Shown here in pieces: positions 40,354 to 52,858 of a stretch of 64,000 bases of DNA (its first letter is position 1; every line of letters starts with the position of its first letter). The DNA lies in contig CAMDWJ010000006.1 in the NCBI GenBank assembly GCA_945877815.1, positions 1 through 64,000 of the forward strand. The letters are read 5' to 3'. Both the position numbers and the translations under genes were made by a program. The stretch comes from Caenispirillum bisanense. GTDB lineage: Bacteria; Pseudomonadota; Alphaproteobacteria; Rhodospirillales; UBA2165. The notes beneath the pieces were generated by a model. It made no database searches and was not told the DNA's origin. It was given only the letters and a program-made list of their open reading frames with translations.

Positions 40354-41067
40354 TCAGCCGCGCTTCATGGCATGGGCGATCTGCAGTACGGCGCCGCTGC
40401 GACCGCGCGCGAAATCTTCGAGCGCCTTGCGCCCGCCCGCAGCATAGACCGCGACCGCGCTCAGCAATTCGCGCAGCATCTTGGCGCTGTCCGCGTCGAA
40501 GCGGCAATGAACGCCGCCGGTCAGACGCGCGATCTGCGCGAAGGCAAATTCGGCGAGCACGTTGTTACCTTCTTGGAACAGGAAAACTGGCACGCCCAGC
40601 AATCCCAATTCGCCGGCCACCGCGCCCAACCGGTCGACATCCTCTTCCATGCTATCGCCGACGAAGACGACTGCATTGACCCGCTTCTTCTTAGTTTCCT
40701 CAACCGCGTGGCGCAGCACCTTTTCGATCTGGGTTTCGCCGGCCAGGCAATAAACCCCGGACATCCCCTTGAGCAGGGATTCCGAACTTGTGGTCCAATC
40801 GCCCGCCTGGAAATCGCCGAAGCCGCGAAAATAGGCGAGTTGGATTTCCAATCCGCCAAGTGTGCCGGTTTCGCGGAACATCTCGCCCTGAAGCTGGCAT
40901 GCCTGATCCCACGACGGCTGTCGGCTCGCCGTCGCGTCGAGGGCAAAGATCAGGCGGCCGCGCTCGCCGGCACGGGTCCGCACGGGAGTAGCGGCAACCC
41001 GCTTCAGGAAATCCTGCAGCTCGGTCGCCGAAGAGTGTGTGCTCGGAAGCTTGTCGTCGCGTGCCAT
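40354..41067 (-). CDS. VWA-domain protein
   Basis: 237 residues. A MIDAS-like motif D-A-T-A-S ([12 protein letters not shown]) near residue 45 and [16 protein letters not shown] indicate a von Willebrand factor A fold, used for metal-dependent protein binding. No signal peptide or membrane segment. The ATG at 41067 is preferred over long in-frame upstream sequence that runs into the divergent gene's promoter. First gene of the VWA / J-protein / metallopeptidase operon. Confidence 0.72.
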   Translation of the reverse strand: MARDDKLPSTHSSATELQDFLKRVAATPVRTRAGERGRLIFALDATASRQPSWDQACQLQGEMFRETGTLGGLEIQLAYFRGFGDFQAGDWTTSSESLLKGMSGVYCLAGETQIEKVLRHAVEETKKKRVNAVVFVGDSMEEDVDRLGAVAGELGLLGVPVFLFQEGNNVLAEFAFAQIARLTGGVHCRFDADSAKMLRELLSAVAVYAAGGRKALEDFARGRSGAVLQIAHAMKRG

Positions 41068-41234
41068 CACGCCGTCATTTGGCAGGAAGCCTTCGAAAGT
41101 GTACCGCCGAGCCGGAAGCGAAACAACGGCATAACCATATGAGGTGTGCCCCTGGAATCTGGCAAAACCGTGGCGATTGCTGGACGCGGCGCCTGCAATC
41201 TGGAAAAACGAAGCGATTGCGGACGGAGAATACC

Positions 41235-42341
41235 TTGGACAGAATCGACTGTGCCGTAATCGGAGCCGGGGTTGTCGGGCTTGCCATCGCCCGCGCACTT
41301 GCCATGGCTGGCCGCGAGGTCGTGATCCTCGAATCCGCGGATGCGATCGGCACCGGCACCAGTTCGCGCAACAGCGAGGTCATCCATGCCGGCATCTATT
41401 ATCCGCAGGGCAGCCTAAAGGCTCAATTCTGCGTCGCCGGTAAAACCAAGCTCTACGATTTCTGCGCCGAACACGGGGTGCCGCATCGCCGCGCGGGCAA
41501 GTTGATCGTCGCCTGTACCGAGGCGCAGATACCGACCCTGCACGATTTGCGGGCCAAGGCCGCCGAAAACGGCGTCGATCTCGAATTCCTCGACGGCCCG
41601 GCTGCGCGTGCGCTCGAACCCAATCTCACCGCCGTCGCCGCCCTATTGTCACCCAGCACCGGCCTGATCGACAGCCATGCCTTGATGCTCGCCTATGTCG
41701 GCGATGCCGAGCAGCATGGTGCCACGCTGGCCCTGAACGCGCCGGTCACCGGCGGTGAAATCACCGAGACCGGCATCGTGCTTGAGATCGGTGGCCCCGT
41801 CCCCACCACATTGCTGTGCGACAGCGTCGTCAATTCCGCCGGCCTGTTCGCGCAAAAGGTTGCCTCCTCAATCCGCGGTTTGGCATCCGATCACGTGCCG
41901 CCCTGCCGCTATGCCAAGGGCAGCTATTTCGTTCTAGCCGGCCGCTCGCCCTTCACGCATCTCGTCTATCCCTGTCCCGAGGAAGGAGGGCTTGGGGTCC
42001 ATTTAACCCTCGATCTCGCCGGCCGGGCACGCTTCGGCCCGGACGTCGAATGGGTCGATGACATCGACTACCGGGTCGATCCCCGGCGCGGCGACAAATT
42101 CTACGCGGCGATTCGGACCTATTGGCCGGCACTCAAGGACGATGCGCTCTCGCCCGGCTATAGTGGCATCCGCCCCAAGCTCGGCGGTCCAGGGACTGCG
42201 GGCGCCAATCCCGATTTCCTGATCAACGGTCCGGCGCAGCATGGTATAAAAGGTCTGATTAATCTTTTCGCCATAGAATCCCCGGGATTGACCGCCTCGC
42301 TGGCGATTGCCGATGCCGTCCTGTCCAGATTGTCCGAATGA
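41235..42341 (+). CDS. FAD-dependent oxidoreductase, L-2-hydroxyglutarate oxidase (LhgO)-like
   Basis: 368 residues from a TTG at 41235, preceded by GGACGGAGA about 5 nt upstream. The dinucleotide-binding [13 protein letters not shown] motif is at the N-terminus, followed by [15 protein letters not shown], the signature of the L-2-hydroxyglutarate / D-amino acid oxidase branch. The C-terminus ([23 protein letters not shown]) is the usual FAD-contacting end. LhgO-type enzymes oxidise 2-hydroxyglutarate into the quinone pool. The substrate here is inferred from family resemblance only. Confidence 0.88.
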   Translation: MDRIDCAVIGAGVVGLAIARALAMAGREVVILESADAIGTGTSSRNSEVIHAGIYYPQGSLKAQFCVAGKTKLYDFCAEHGVPHRRAGKLIVACTEAQIPTLHDLRAKAAENGVDLEFLDGPAARALEPNLTAVAALLSPSTGLIDSHALMLAYVGDAEQHGATLALNAPVTGGEITETGIVLEIGGPVPTTLLCDSVVNSAGLFAQKVASSIRGLASDHVPPCRYAKGSYFVLAGRSPFTHLVYPCPEEGGLGVHLTLDLAGRARFGPDVEWVDDIDYRVDPRRGDKFYAAIRTYWPALKDDALSPGYSGIRPKLGGPGTAGANPDFLINGPAQHGIKGLINLFAIESPGLTASLAIADAVLSRLSE

Positions 42342-43516
42342 GATCGAATATGCAGGAGCGTGATTTTCATCCGGCACGCGCGGCCCGTATCTTCGGCTCG
42401 GGCGCGATCGCGATTGCCGTGTTCTTCGTGGCGCTCGTGATTGTCGTCCCAGGCGACGCCTTAGCCCAAGCGAAAAAGGGTGCGGCCGCGCCGGCCCAGC
42501 CAGGTGCCGGCGTTCGCCAGCAAGGGCAGAACGTCCCTCTTGGCCCCAATGCGCAGCCGGGCGTCCCCGGCGCCGGGGAGCCGGACGAACTGACCGATCC
42601 TCGCCAGCATATGCGCAATTTCGTCAGCAGCATCAGCGCCTATGCGCGTTCGGCCAATCCCGGTTTTATCGTCCTCACCATGGGCGGGCTCGAGCTATTG
42701 GAGCGCGTCGATCCCGTCGACCCGACCAAACGCGCGGCGGCGGCGACCTATATCCGCAACATCGACGGCGTCATTGCGCGCGAGATCAATTTCCATCCGC
42801 CGGACGAACGCAACGAAATCAAAACCGACGAGAGAATCCGCGCCGACCGTCTGCGCCTCGCCGATATCGGCCAGAAGCGCGATCTGCGGATATGGTCGAT
42901 CGACTATGCCAAGGATATGGCGATGGCGCAGGAATCGATCCGCTTCGCGCTCAGCAAATCATACCTGCCGTTCCCCTCGCTGGATGCGAATTATCGCTTC
43001 AATGCACTGCCGCGTTTCGCGAGCCGTCCGCTCAACGAAAATCCGAACGCGGTCACGGGCATCAACCACGTCAAAAATTTCCTGATGCTGACCGATTCCT
43101 CGCGCTGGGATACCCAGGAGGAATTCGTCCTGGCGCTCGCCGACACCAATTACGACGCAATCGTCATCGATGTCTTCCATCGCGGCCGGTTTCCCATGAC
43201 CGCACGTACAGTCGAGGGTCTCAAATACAAGAAACTGGGAACCCGCAGGCTTGTGCTCGCCTACGCCAATATCGGCGAAGCGGAATCCCATCGCTATTAC
43301 TGGAAACCCGGCTGGAAAGAAGGATCGCCGAAATTCATCGGCGCACCGGCGGCCGACAATCCCGACAAATATGCTGTCGAATATTGGAATCCAGCATGGC
43401 GCGAACTCATGACGGGAAACAACAGCTCTTACATCTATGGCATCGTCGCCCAAGGTTTCGACGGCATCGTGCTCGATGGTGTTGAGGCCTACCGCGCGTT
43501 CGAATCAACGCAGTGA
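42338..43516 (+). CDS. Secreted GH114 / TM1410-like glycoside hydrolase-related protein
   Basis: 392 residues with an N-terminal membrane/signal segment (about 22-44). A Pro/Gly/Gln linker precedes a TIM-barrel-like domain with [28 protein letters not shown], and the family signature [16 protein letters not shown]; near the end [15 protein letters not shown]114 includes endo-alpha-1,4-polygalactosaminidase. The catalytic acids cannot be fixed with confidence. The ATG overlaps the oxidase stop by ATGA. Confidence 0.75.
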   Translation: MRSNMQERDFHPARAARIFGSGAIAIAVFFVALVIVVPGDALAQAKKGAAAPAQPGAGVRQQGQNVPLGPNAQPGVPGAGEPDELTDPRQHMRNFVSSISAYARSANPGFIVLTMGGLELLERVDPVDPTKRAAAATYIRNIDGVIAREINFHPPDERNEIKTDERIRADRLRLADIGQKRDLRIWSIDYAKDMAMAQESIRFALSKSYLPFPSLDANYRFNALPRFASRPLNENPNAVTGINHVKNFLMLTDSSRWDTQEEFVLALADTNYDAIVIDVFHRGRFPMTARTVEGLKYKKLGTRRLVLAYANIGEAESHRYYWKPGWKEGSPKFIGAPAADNPDKYAVEYWNPAWRELMTGNNSSYIYGIVAQGFDGIVLDGVEAYRAFESTQ

Positions 43517-43540
43517 CCGGGCTTTACAAGCCTAACGACG

Positions 43541-43783
43541 TCACGCCGCGATGCGCACCGGCGTCAGATCGGCGATAACGAAACCCTGATCGGGCGGGTA
43601 ACGTTCGGCGAAGAAGGCACGGGCTTCCGAGCCTGTCTCCGCAATAACGCTGAAATATTGTGTATTCGCCCAATGATCGCCGAGGACCGCGTGAGAGCGA
43701 TTGTCCTTGAGCGCCGAACGCACCTCACGGTTATAGATGGCGGCTTCGAACTGCATCTGCCGCGGACTGCCGATATGACCCAT
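43541..43783 (-). CDS. Small conserved-looking protein of unknown function
   Basis: 80 residues from the ATG at 43783 (AAGG 8 nt upstream); an ATG five codons further up is an alternative. It is soluble, with no signal peptide, and contains the segments RQMQFEAAIYNREVRSALK and HWANTQYFSVIAE. I do not recognise the family. It is convergent with the GH114-like gene and 69 bp upstream of the Hpt gene's 3' end on the same strand. Confidence 0.6.
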   Translation of the reverse strand: MGHIGSPRQMQFEAAIYNREVRSALKDNRSHAVLGDHWANTQYFSVIAETGSEARAFFAERYPPDQGFVIADLTPVRIAA

Positions 43784-43852
43784 TTCTCCGCCCTTCATTG
43801 TCGTGACGGACAAGGATAGACGGCAAATTATTAACGGAAGATTGAACCCGGC

Positions 43853-44353
43853 TCAGGCCGGCTTGACGGTCCGCTTAGCGATGACCTGTTCCAGACCGCT
43901 CAGGAAGGCCTTGCCGATGGGGCCGCCGTCGCCCTTAAGCTTTTGTGCCATAACCGCCTGCAATGCATTTACATGGAGTTCGATCACCTCGATCGCCATA
44001 TTGTCGGCGTTGCCGTTCAGGTTCTCGATGAAGCGGCACAGCTGATTGCCGACAATCGTCATCAATTGATAATCAAAGCTGCCGCCCTGCCCCTTGATGT
44101 CGTGCGAAACGGAAAATATCGCTTCAAGTTGGGCCGCCGTGTCGCCACCGCCCTGCGCGCCTTTGAGGACGGCGAAAGCCTTTGCGAGGCGCGCAAGATC
44201 GTCCTTGGCCCACTTGAGGTAATCCTCGGACATATTCTGGATGACCTGCTCGGCGCGTTCGAGCGTCTCCTCGTCCACGGCGCCCGGCCCTCCAACGGTA
44301 ACTTTGGAGTTCAGGGTCAGGTTCGGACGAATGATACGGGCGCTATCGCTCAT
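43853..44353 (-). CDS. Hpt-like histidine phosphotransfer protein
   Basis: 166 residues from the ATG at 44353. A helical bundle contains SHDIKGQGGSFDYQLMT with a candidate phosphoacceptor His84 in the H-x-x-K-G pattern of Hpt domains. The N-terminal 40 residues precede the helices. Hpt proteins pass phosphate between hybrid kinases and response regulators; the next upstream gene on this strand encodes a response regulator. The role of His84 is inferred. Confidence 0.75.
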   Translation of the reverse strand: MSDSARIIRPNLTLNSKVTVGGPGAVDEETLERAEQVIQNMSEDYLKWAKDDLARLAKAFAVLKGAQGGGDTAAQLEAIFSVSHDIKGQGGSFDYQLMTIVGNQLCRFIENLNGNADNMAIEVIELHVNALQAVMAQKLKGDGGPIGKAFLSGLEQVIAKRTVKPA

Positions 44354-44465
44354 CTCGGCAATCCTAAGCAGAACATGGATAATGTTGTATGGGGCGCCAT
44401 CGAACAATGCAACTTTCGCAGAATACTAACAAAAATAGTGACTTAGGCCATGCTAGCAGGACGGA

Positions 44466-45008
44466 CTAGTCGTTCAACAGCGCCTTGATCTCCGCATCGC
44501 TCAAGGCCGCCGTCGGCACATCCTTGCGCCGTTCCTCGCCGGCGAATTTGACCTGACGGCGCCGCCGGTCGGGGCCGAAATAGGTCTCCGTTTGGACGAA
44601 GTTACGCGGGTTTCGGATGATCTCGCGGATCTTTGCATACAGCGATTTGGCCGAAATCGGTTTGACGGCGAATTCATTGATGCCGCAATCGCGCGCTTCG
44701 GTGACTCGATTCATTTCGGAATGGGCCGTGAGCATGATGATCGGAATATGCGGATTGGGGCTAGTTTTCCCTGTCCGGATCGCCCGCACGAAATCGAGCC
44801 CGTTGACGGGTTCCATCTGCCAGTCGCAGATCACGATATCGATCGGGAACGCACCGAGAATGACATATGCCGACTTGGCATCTTCGGCGTCCCTGACGGA
44901 TTGCGCACCCAGCGCGCTAAGGATCGAACGCACCAAGAGACGCATATGGGCGTTATCCTCGACGATGAGAAAATTGATTTTCTCGATATTGTATCCCTGG
45001 CCAGCCAT
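44466..45008 (-). CDS. Single-domain response regulator with C-terminal extension
   Basis: 180 residues. The receiver domain has the acidic pair at E17/D18, phosphoacceptor D62 (ICDWQMEP), a Thr in LTAHSE and Lys in FAVKPIS. A 50-residue basic tail (about 130-180, with GPDRRRRQVKFAGEERR) has no DNA-binding fold. It resembles CheY-like regulators acting by protein contact. 112 bp upstream of the Hpt gene. No kinase partner is adjacent. Confidence 0.9.
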   Translation of the reverse strand: MAGQGYNIEKINFLIVEDNAHMRLLVRSILSALGAQSVRDAEDAKSAYVILGAFPIDIVICDWQMEPVNGLDFVRAIRTGKTSPNPHIPIIMLTAHSEMNRVTEARDCGINEFAVKPISAKSLYAKIREIIRNPRNFVQTETYFGPDRRRRQVKFAGEERRKDVPTAALSDAEIKALLND

Positions 45009-45048
45009 CTAGCCCTGCGCCAATGCCTGTGACTTTATATCACAACCG

Positions 45049-45489
45049 TCAAATAAGGCCCAGCGACCGCAACTCGTCGGCCATATCCGGCGGAAGCGCC
45101 TCGGCATCGACATCACTGGACCCCAGATCGGGCGGCGCATCCTCGACGCGCAGATAGCGCCAACCCTGGAACGCCTTATAACCACGCGGTTCGACCAGAA
45201 CCAATTCCGGATCGATGCGGATCAGACAATGGGCTTTGCCCTCGTCATCCACCTCGCGTGCGACGGCAAGAATGCGCTGGCGCACGCGCACATGTTTTTT
45301 GATCACCCAATAGATCGAGCCGCCGTCGGTCAATTCGTCGGCGCGCTTCGGCACGTTGCGTGTAAAGGTTTGCAAAACGCCGCGCTTGCCGCTGAAATTT
45401 TTATACTGGCGCAATCGTTCGGCTTGGCGTTCGCGCAGGCCGGCGACCGTCACGAGCCCCGCCGCCATGCGAATGAGATGGACCGTCAC
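45049..45489 (-). CDS. DUF1489 family protein
   Basis: 146 residues matching the alphaproteobacterial DUF1489 family (MTVHLIRMAAGL, RNVPKRADELTDGGSIYWVIK, GYKAFQGWRYL at the C-terminal third). The C-terminal half is probably beta-rich, with RVRQRILAV. The function is unknown. The ATG overlaps the stop of the enoyl-CoA hydratase gene by ATGA. Confidence 0.9.
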   Translation of the reverse strand: MTVHLIRMAAGLVTVAGLRERQAERLRQYKNFSGKRGVLQTFTRNVPKRADELTDGGSIYWVIKKHVRVRQRILAVAREVDDEGKAHCLIRIDPELVLVEPRGYKAFQGWRYLRVEDAPPDLGSSDVDAEALPPDMADELRSLGLI

Positions 45490-46292
45490 CCGCCCGGATA
45501 CCAGCTTGCCGTCCGTTTGCCGAGAAATGCCGCCACACCTTCGATGGCCTCGTCCGTTCCGCGCCCGGCCGCACTGATCCCGGCGAGCTTCTCGGCCAGC
45601 GCATCGTCAAACGGACCCTGCGCCGCCTCGCCGATCAGTCGCTTGGTATCGCGTATTGCGTTCGGCCCGCCGCGCAGAAGCGCATCGACAATGGGGGCCG
45701 CCGCCGCATCCAATCCGCCGACCGGGCAGGCGAGTTGCACCAGACCGATGCGCATCGCTTCGGCCACATCGAAGGTTTCCGCCGTCAGCGCATAGCGACG
45801 TGTATTGTGCAGGCCGATACTGTCGATCAATTGGCGCAGGATCGGCGCCGGCGTGATGCCGATACGCACCTCGGTCACGGCGAAGCGCGCATCTTGGGAG
45901 GCCACCACGATGTCACAGGCTGCAGCATAGCCGGCACCGCCGCCGAAGCAGGCATTCTGGACCAACGCGATAGTTGGCTTGGCGAGGGTCGCGAGCTTGC
46001 GCATGGCGCCGGTCGACATCCGCGCGGCCTTCAAGCGCTCGTAGTCGGTGGCGACCGCCAGTTCCTTGAACCAATTGACGTCCGCCCCAGCCGAGAAATG
46101 CTTCCCCGCGCCGCGCAGCAGGACCACACGCACGGCCGCGTCGGATTCGAGCGCCACCAGCGTTTCGGCCAGCCCGGTCAGTAAGGCCGCGTTATAGCTG
46201 TTGAAGACCTCCGGCCGGTTGAGCGTCACGGTCGCCACACCGCGCGCATCCACCTCGCTCAACACGACTTTATTCGACGAATTGCTCGCCAT
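45486..46292 (-). CDS. Enoyl-CoA hydratase/isomerase family protein
   Basis: 268 residues of the crotonase fold. NRPEVFNSYN and AGKHFSAGADVNWFKE give the CoA-binding/oxyanion region; the second oxyanion Gly is in ACFGGGAGYAAACD; catalytic acid region EVRIGITPAPILRQLI. Such proteins act on enoyl-CoAs in fatty acid or leucine catabolism; the substrate is unclear. The ATG at 46292 is the family start; the in-frame extension is discarded. Coupled to DUF1489. Confidence 0.9.
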   Translation of the reverse strand: MASNSSNKVVLSEVDARGVATVTLNRPEVFNSYNAALLTGLAETLVALESDAAVRVVLLRGAGKHFSAGADVNWFKELAVATDYERLKAARMSTGAMRKLATLAKPTIALVQNACFGGGAGYAAACDIVVASQDARFAVTEVRIGITPAPILRQLIDSIGLHNTRRYALTAETFDVAEAMRIGLVQLACPVGGLDAAAAPIVDALLRGGPNAIRDTKRLIGEAAQGPFDDALAEKLAGISAAGRGTDEAIEGVAAFLGKRTASWYPGG

Positions 46293-46368
46293 CTGACTGT
46301 GATTCCTTGTATGGACGATAACCGTAGGGATGTGAAACTTTGCCCAGGCGGGCCGCGAAAACAAGGAC

Positions 46369-47193
46369 ATGATCTCCCATATGGCCACCGCCCACCAAAT
46401 CGATGGATCGATCTCCGCCGCGCGGCCGAGCTGGCGCAGAGCACCCTTGTTCCGCGTATTGCTGACCCAAGCGGTCGGTGCATTATTCGCCTTCACGGGC
46501 GCCTTCGCGGGCGCGATCTGGCTGGGCCAGACCGCCCCCCTGTTTGTCGTGCTGGCCGTTCAGGGGATCATCGCGGCCCGTCTCGGCGAACGCCTGTTCC
46601 GGCTGCCACGTTGGTGGATCCCAATCCAGATGGCTATGCCACCGGCAGCCGCCCTGGCCTCGTCGCTCGCGGTTCCGGCCTGGATATATCTCGCCGCCTT
46701 CGCCATCCTCACCCTCGTCTTTTGGAATGCCGCGCGCTCGCGTGTCCCGTTGTATCTCACCAACGACACTACCGTGATGGCGCTGGCGGCACTTCTGCCG
46801 CTGAGGCCCGGAGCCCGCTTCGTCGATCTCGGCCATGGTTTCGGCGGCACCGTCATCGATCTCGCGCGGGTGCGACCCGACATGCGAATCGAGGGAATCG
46901 AAAGCGCGCCCCTGCCGTTTCTGGTGTCCTGGGCGCGCCGCCTGCTGACTGGGCCCGTCAATGCGCACATGATCTATGGCGATTTCTGGAACCGCTCTCT
47001 CGCGCCCTACGACGTCGTCTATGCGTTCCTGTCGCCCGCCCCGATGTCGGCGCTGCGTGACAAGGCGCGCCGGGAGATGACGCCGGGCAGTCTGCTGATC
47101 AGCAATTCGTTTCAGATCGAGGATCGCGCGGCCTACGAGGTTAAGACACTCGACGATGGACGGCGCACGCGCCTCTATCTCTACAAGATGTGA
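46369..47193 (+). CDS. Membrane-anchored class I SAM-dependent methyltransferase-like protein
   Basis: 274 residues. Three or four hydrophobic segments lie in about 30-125, then a cytosolic methyltransferase domain with motif I FVDLGHGFGGTVIDLA, GIESAPLP as the acidic end of beta 2, and a YDVVYAFLSPAPM strand. The membrane part plus methyltransferase recalls lysine methyltransferases of the FAM173 / ATP synthase c-subunit type, which is only an inference. The start is uncertain (46369 or 46381). Tail to tail with mgtE, 3 bp apart. Confidence 0.75.
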   Translation: MISHMATAHQIDGSISAARPSWRRAPLFRVLLTQAVGALFAFTGAFAGAIWLGQTAPLFVVLAVQGIIAARLGERLFRLPRWWIPIQMAMPPAAALASSLAVPAWIYLAAFAILTLVFWNAARSRVPLYLTNDTTVMALAALLPLRPGARFVDLGHGFGGTVIDLARVRPDMRIEGIESAPLPFLVSWARRLLTGPVNAHMIYGDFWNRSLAPYDVVYAFLSPAPMSALRDKARREMTPGSLLISNSFQIEDRAAYEVKTLDDGRRTRLYLYKM

Positions 47194-47196
47194 CCG

Positions 47197-48593
47197 CTAA
47201 AGCAGGATCAGTGTCGCCAGGCCAAGAAAGACGAAGAATCCGAAGATATCGGTGATAGCGGTCGCGAATGCGCTCGACGCCACAGCCGGATCGACGCCGA
47301 TGCGCAGCAGCAGCACCGGCATGGTACTTCCGTAGAGGCCGGCGACCACGAGATTGAGGACGATGGCGAGGCCGATCACGCCGCCGAGCGCCCAATCGGC
47401 GAACCAGAGTCCGACAACCGCGCCGACCAATATAGCGAACACCACGCCATTGATGAAGGCGACGCCCAATTCCTTGCCGATATTTCGCAACGCGTTCGCC
47501 GAGGTCAGTTCCTTCATCGCAATGGCACGGACGGCCACCGTCAAGGTTTGCACGCTCGCCGTACCACCCATCGCGGCCACGATCGGCATGAGGATGGCCA
47601 GCGCCACCATCTCGTTGATCGAACCCTGAAACATTCGGATGACCGTTGCCGCCGCGAAGGCGCACACGACATAGGTCAGCAGCCAGAAGAAGCGCGCACG
47701 GATCGTATCGAGCACGGCGGTGAACAGATTGTCGCCCTCGCCGACGCCGGCCAGACGCATGATGTCTTCTTCGTGCTCCTCATCGATGACGTCGACGATA
47801 TCGTCGATGGTGATCGCGCCCACAAGCCGACCATCCTCGTCGACGACCGGCGCCGAAATGAGATCGCGCTGACGGAACAGGAAAGCGACCTCTTCCCGGT
47901 CCATCTCTACCGGGATGGTTTTCATATCCTTGGCGGCGAGCGTATTGAGCGGCACCGGGCGACCCGCTGCGAGCAGACGAGACAAATGCACCGTCGCCAC
48001 CGGATGATGGCGCGGATCAACTAGGATCACGTCGTAGAAATCGAGCGGCAGGTCGGAGCTTCCGCGCAAAAAGTCGATGGATTCGCCAACGGTCCATTGT
48101 TCGGGAATCGCGACCACCTCGCGCTGCATGAGGCGGCCGGCACTGCGTTCGGGATAGGCGAGGCCCTCGCGGATCAACGAGCGTTCGTCGGCCGGAAGCG
48201 CAGCCAGAACCTCGTCCTGCTCGTGCGGCTCCATCTCGCCAAGCACGAACAGCGCATCGTCCGACTCCATGTCGGCGACCGCTTCGGCAACATGGCGCAT
48301 GCCGAGATGTTCGATGACCTGCTCGCGCACCGTATCGTCGAGCTCGGTGAGAACGACCGGATCGAAATTATCGCGTATCAGATCGATCAACTTGCCGCGC
48401 TGCTCGAAATCGAGCGCCTCGATCAGATCGGCGAGTTCGGAATAATGCAACGGCTGCGACAGCAGCCTAACAACGCCGACATCGTCGCGGTCCAGGGCTT
48501 CGGCGAAGGTCTCGATAAAATCCGGCGACAGACCGTGTCCCTTAGCCGCTTCGATTTCCTCCTCGCGCGCAGCGGCCTCGACGGACGTCTCGC

Positions 48594-48597
<4 letters not shown>
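47197..48597 (-). CDS. mgtE: Magnesium transporter MgtE
   Basis: 466 residues. An N-domain of helical repeats (about 30-150, LIEALDFEQRGKLIDLI), two CBS domains (about 150-270, ending VDVIDEEHEEDIMRLAGVG), a connecting helix, and five membrane helices (about 305-466). The Mg2+ selectivity motif is AMGGTASVQTLTV in the first pore region. MgtE is a Mg2+-gated Mg2+ channel that closes when the CBS domains bind Mg2+. Its ATG overlaps the maeB stop by ATGA. Confidence 0.94.
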
Positions 48598-50894
<2,297 letters not shown>

Positions 50895-51020
50895 GCCGGC
50901 CTCCGCGGCCGTCGATCGGCCCTAGGTCAATTATTCAGCTTTCCCGGTTGCCGGATGCCGGCCGCAACTGGCTGAAGCGGCGCGACATCCTGCATAGAAC
51001 ATCTTCATGCTCTAAAATTT

Positions 51021-51105
51021 TGGTGCGGTCGAGAGGACTCGAACCTCCACGGGTTGCCCCACTACCACCTCAAGGTAGCGCGTCTGCCAGTTCCGCCACG
51101 ACCGC
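51021..51105 (-). tRNA. tRNA-Leu (anticodon GAG)
   Basis: 85 nt with an encoded 3' CCA. The acceptor stem is GCGGTCG paired with CGACCGC. The anticodon stem CTACC/GGTAG closes a TTGAGGT loop, so the anticodon is GAG and reads CUU/CUC. A long variable arm follows (TGGGGCAACCCG), as in class II leucine tRNAs, and the T loop is GGTTCGAGTCC. It lies alone between maeB and lipB. Confidence 0.95.
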
Positions 51106-51173
51106 AAGTGGGGCGTTCATTAGCAGGACGGTCGGACGGCGACAAGCCGCTCCTTTACGAATAAACTGCCCGG

Positions 51174-51863
51174 ATGGACACGATCCCCGCACCTCCGCCA
51201 ATACCCAAGCCAGGAACCACGTGTGTCGATGTCGAGTGGCGCATCGCCGAGGCACCCGTCGGTTATGCGGATGCGCTGCTCCAGATGGAGGCGCGCGTGA
51301 CAGCGATCCACGACGGGAGCGCAGGCGAACTGGTCTGGCTGCTCGAACACCCGCCGATCTATACGGCGGGCGTGAGTGCGGCGCCCGACGAGTTGCTGGC
51401 ACCCGCCCGCTTTCCGGTCCATCGCACCGGGCGCGGCGGGCGCTATACCTATCATGGGCCGGGCCAGCGGGTCGGCTATGCCATGATGGATCTGCGTCGG
51501 CGCGGCCAGGATGTGCGCGCCTACGTCCATGGGTTGGAGGATTGGGTAATCGGGGCGTTGGGCGAGTTCGGGGTGACCGGCGAGCGCAGGACCGGACGAA
51601 TCGGCATCTGGGTCGTACTACCCAACGGTGAGGAAGCCAAGATCGCGGCCATCGGTGTGCGGGTGCGGCGCTGGATCGCCTTCCACGGCATAGCCCTCAA
51701 TGTCGCCCCGGACCTCAGCCATTTTGAGGGCATCGTGCCCTGCGGGCTGGCGGGCTACGGGGTCACCTCGCTCGAAGCACTCGGCGTCGCGGCCTCGATG
51801 GACGCGGTCGATGCCGCCCTCAAGCGCGCCTTCGAGTGCGTTTTCGCCCAGACTATCAGATAG
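51174..51863 (+). CDS. lipB: Lipoyl(octanoyl) transferase
   Basis: 229 residues. Family motifs: [57 protein letters not shown] and the catalytic Cys in [17 protein letters not shown]. LipB transfers octanoate from acyl-carrier protein to lipoyl domains of pyruvate and 2-oxoglutarate dehydrogenases. The lysine before AAIGVR is the second conserved catalytic residue. No lipA nearby. Confidence 0.95.
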   Translation: MDTIPAPPPIPKPGTTCVDVEWRIAEAPVGYADALLQMEARVTAIHDGSAGELVWLLEHPPIYTAGVSAAPDELLAPARFPVHRTGRGGRYTYHGPGQRVGYAMMDLRRRGQDVRAYVHGLEDWVIGALGEFGVTGERRTGRIGIWVVLPNGEEAKIAAIGVRVRRWIAFHGIALNVAPDLSHFEGIVPCGLAGYGVTSLEALGVAASMDAVDAALKRAFECVFAQTIR

Positions 51864-51923
51864 GGGATTCAGATATTTTCTCCGCCCGTCACACTCTGTA
51901 TGGTCGCGCACGGGGAGTAACGC

Positions 51924-52817
51924 ATGTCTGATGACTTCAAGACGCCGGAAATGTATCGCCGCGAACTGTCGCGGATGGAAGCGGCCATGAGCGCCCAGAT
52001 GGCCTGGCTCAAGGATTGGCACATCGCCGTCCTGGCTCCAGACCCTAACGTTCCGCCCCCGTCCATCGGTCCGTCGCCCTTCCGCGGCTGGTATTACGGC
52101 CTGCCGTCCGATCTCTATGCCGAAAGCATGGCCTTTGCCGCCTTGGGCCTGAACCTGGAAACCATGCAAAGCCTGGCCGAACAATTGGCCAATGCCGTGC
52201 GAGCGGGCGGCAAATTACCGGCGGCCGATTACGCCGCCTTCATGGAGTCGGTCGTCAAGTTTAACGACCTCGTCTTCAAATTGATCCGCGAAGCGGTCAG
52301 CGAGATCGCCTTCATCGACGATCTCACCGGTGTGGGCAACGAAAGCGGCATGAAGCTCCAGATCGCCGCCGAGCTGGAGCGCGTGCGCCGCACCGACCAG
52401 CGCATCTGCGTGGCACTGGTTGAGATTTCCGAATTCCGCCTGGCCGGCGACGACGAAGGCGATGCCGGCTATCATCTGAATCCAGCCGAAGTGATGAGCC
52501 AGTTCGCGGCTCTGCTGAACAGCAAGCTGCGTCCCTACGACCAGCTGTTCCGCACCGGCGAGGATCTGTTCATGCTCTCGCTGCCCTATACCGAGACCGA
52601 TGTCGCCGAAGCGGTGCTCAAGCGTCTAAGCGCCAGCCTCACCGGCGGCAAGCTCATGCTCATCGACGAAACCGAGGTCGATCTCACCATCCGCTTCGGC
52701 ATCGCCTCCATCGAACCCGACGACAAGGTCGAGACGGTGGTCGAACACGCCCACGCAGCCTTGGCCGCGACGAAGGAGCCGCGCGCCGGAAACATCGCGA
52801 CCTATCGGCGGTATTAG
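51924..52817 (+). CDS. Degenerate GGDEF-domain protein with a CZB-like N-terminal bundle
   Basis: 297 residues, no membrane segment. The last 170 (about 128-297) have a GGDEF fold, starting IAFIDDLTGVGNESGMKLQIAAE, but the active-site loop reads RTGEDLF where RYGGDEF is expected, so cyclase activity is probably lost. The N-terminal 120 residues resemble the all-helical CZB zinc-binding domain of DgcZ-like cyclases, but the His and Cys ligands seem absent (AQMAWLKDWHIAVLA, then GWYYGLP). It may be a c-di-GMP or GTP sensor. The CZB relation is weak. Confidence 0.72.
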   Translation: MSDDFKTPEMYRRELSRMEAAMSAQMAWLKDWHIAVLAPDPNVPPPSIGPSPFRGWYYGLPSDLYAESMAFAALGLNLETMQSLAEQLANAVRAGGKLPAADYAAFMESVVKFNDLVFKLIREAVSEIAFIDDLTGVGNESGMKLQIAAELERVRRTDQRICVALVEISEFRLAGDDEGDAGYHLNPAEVMSQFAALLNSKLRPYDQLFRTGEDLFMLSLPYTETDVAEAVLKRLSASLTGGKLMLIDETEVDLTIRFGIASIEPDDKVETVVEHAHAALAATKEPRAGNIATYRRY

Positions 52818-52858
52818 GCGGCACGCAACACGGGGGCGCCGTCCGAAAACGAAAAACC

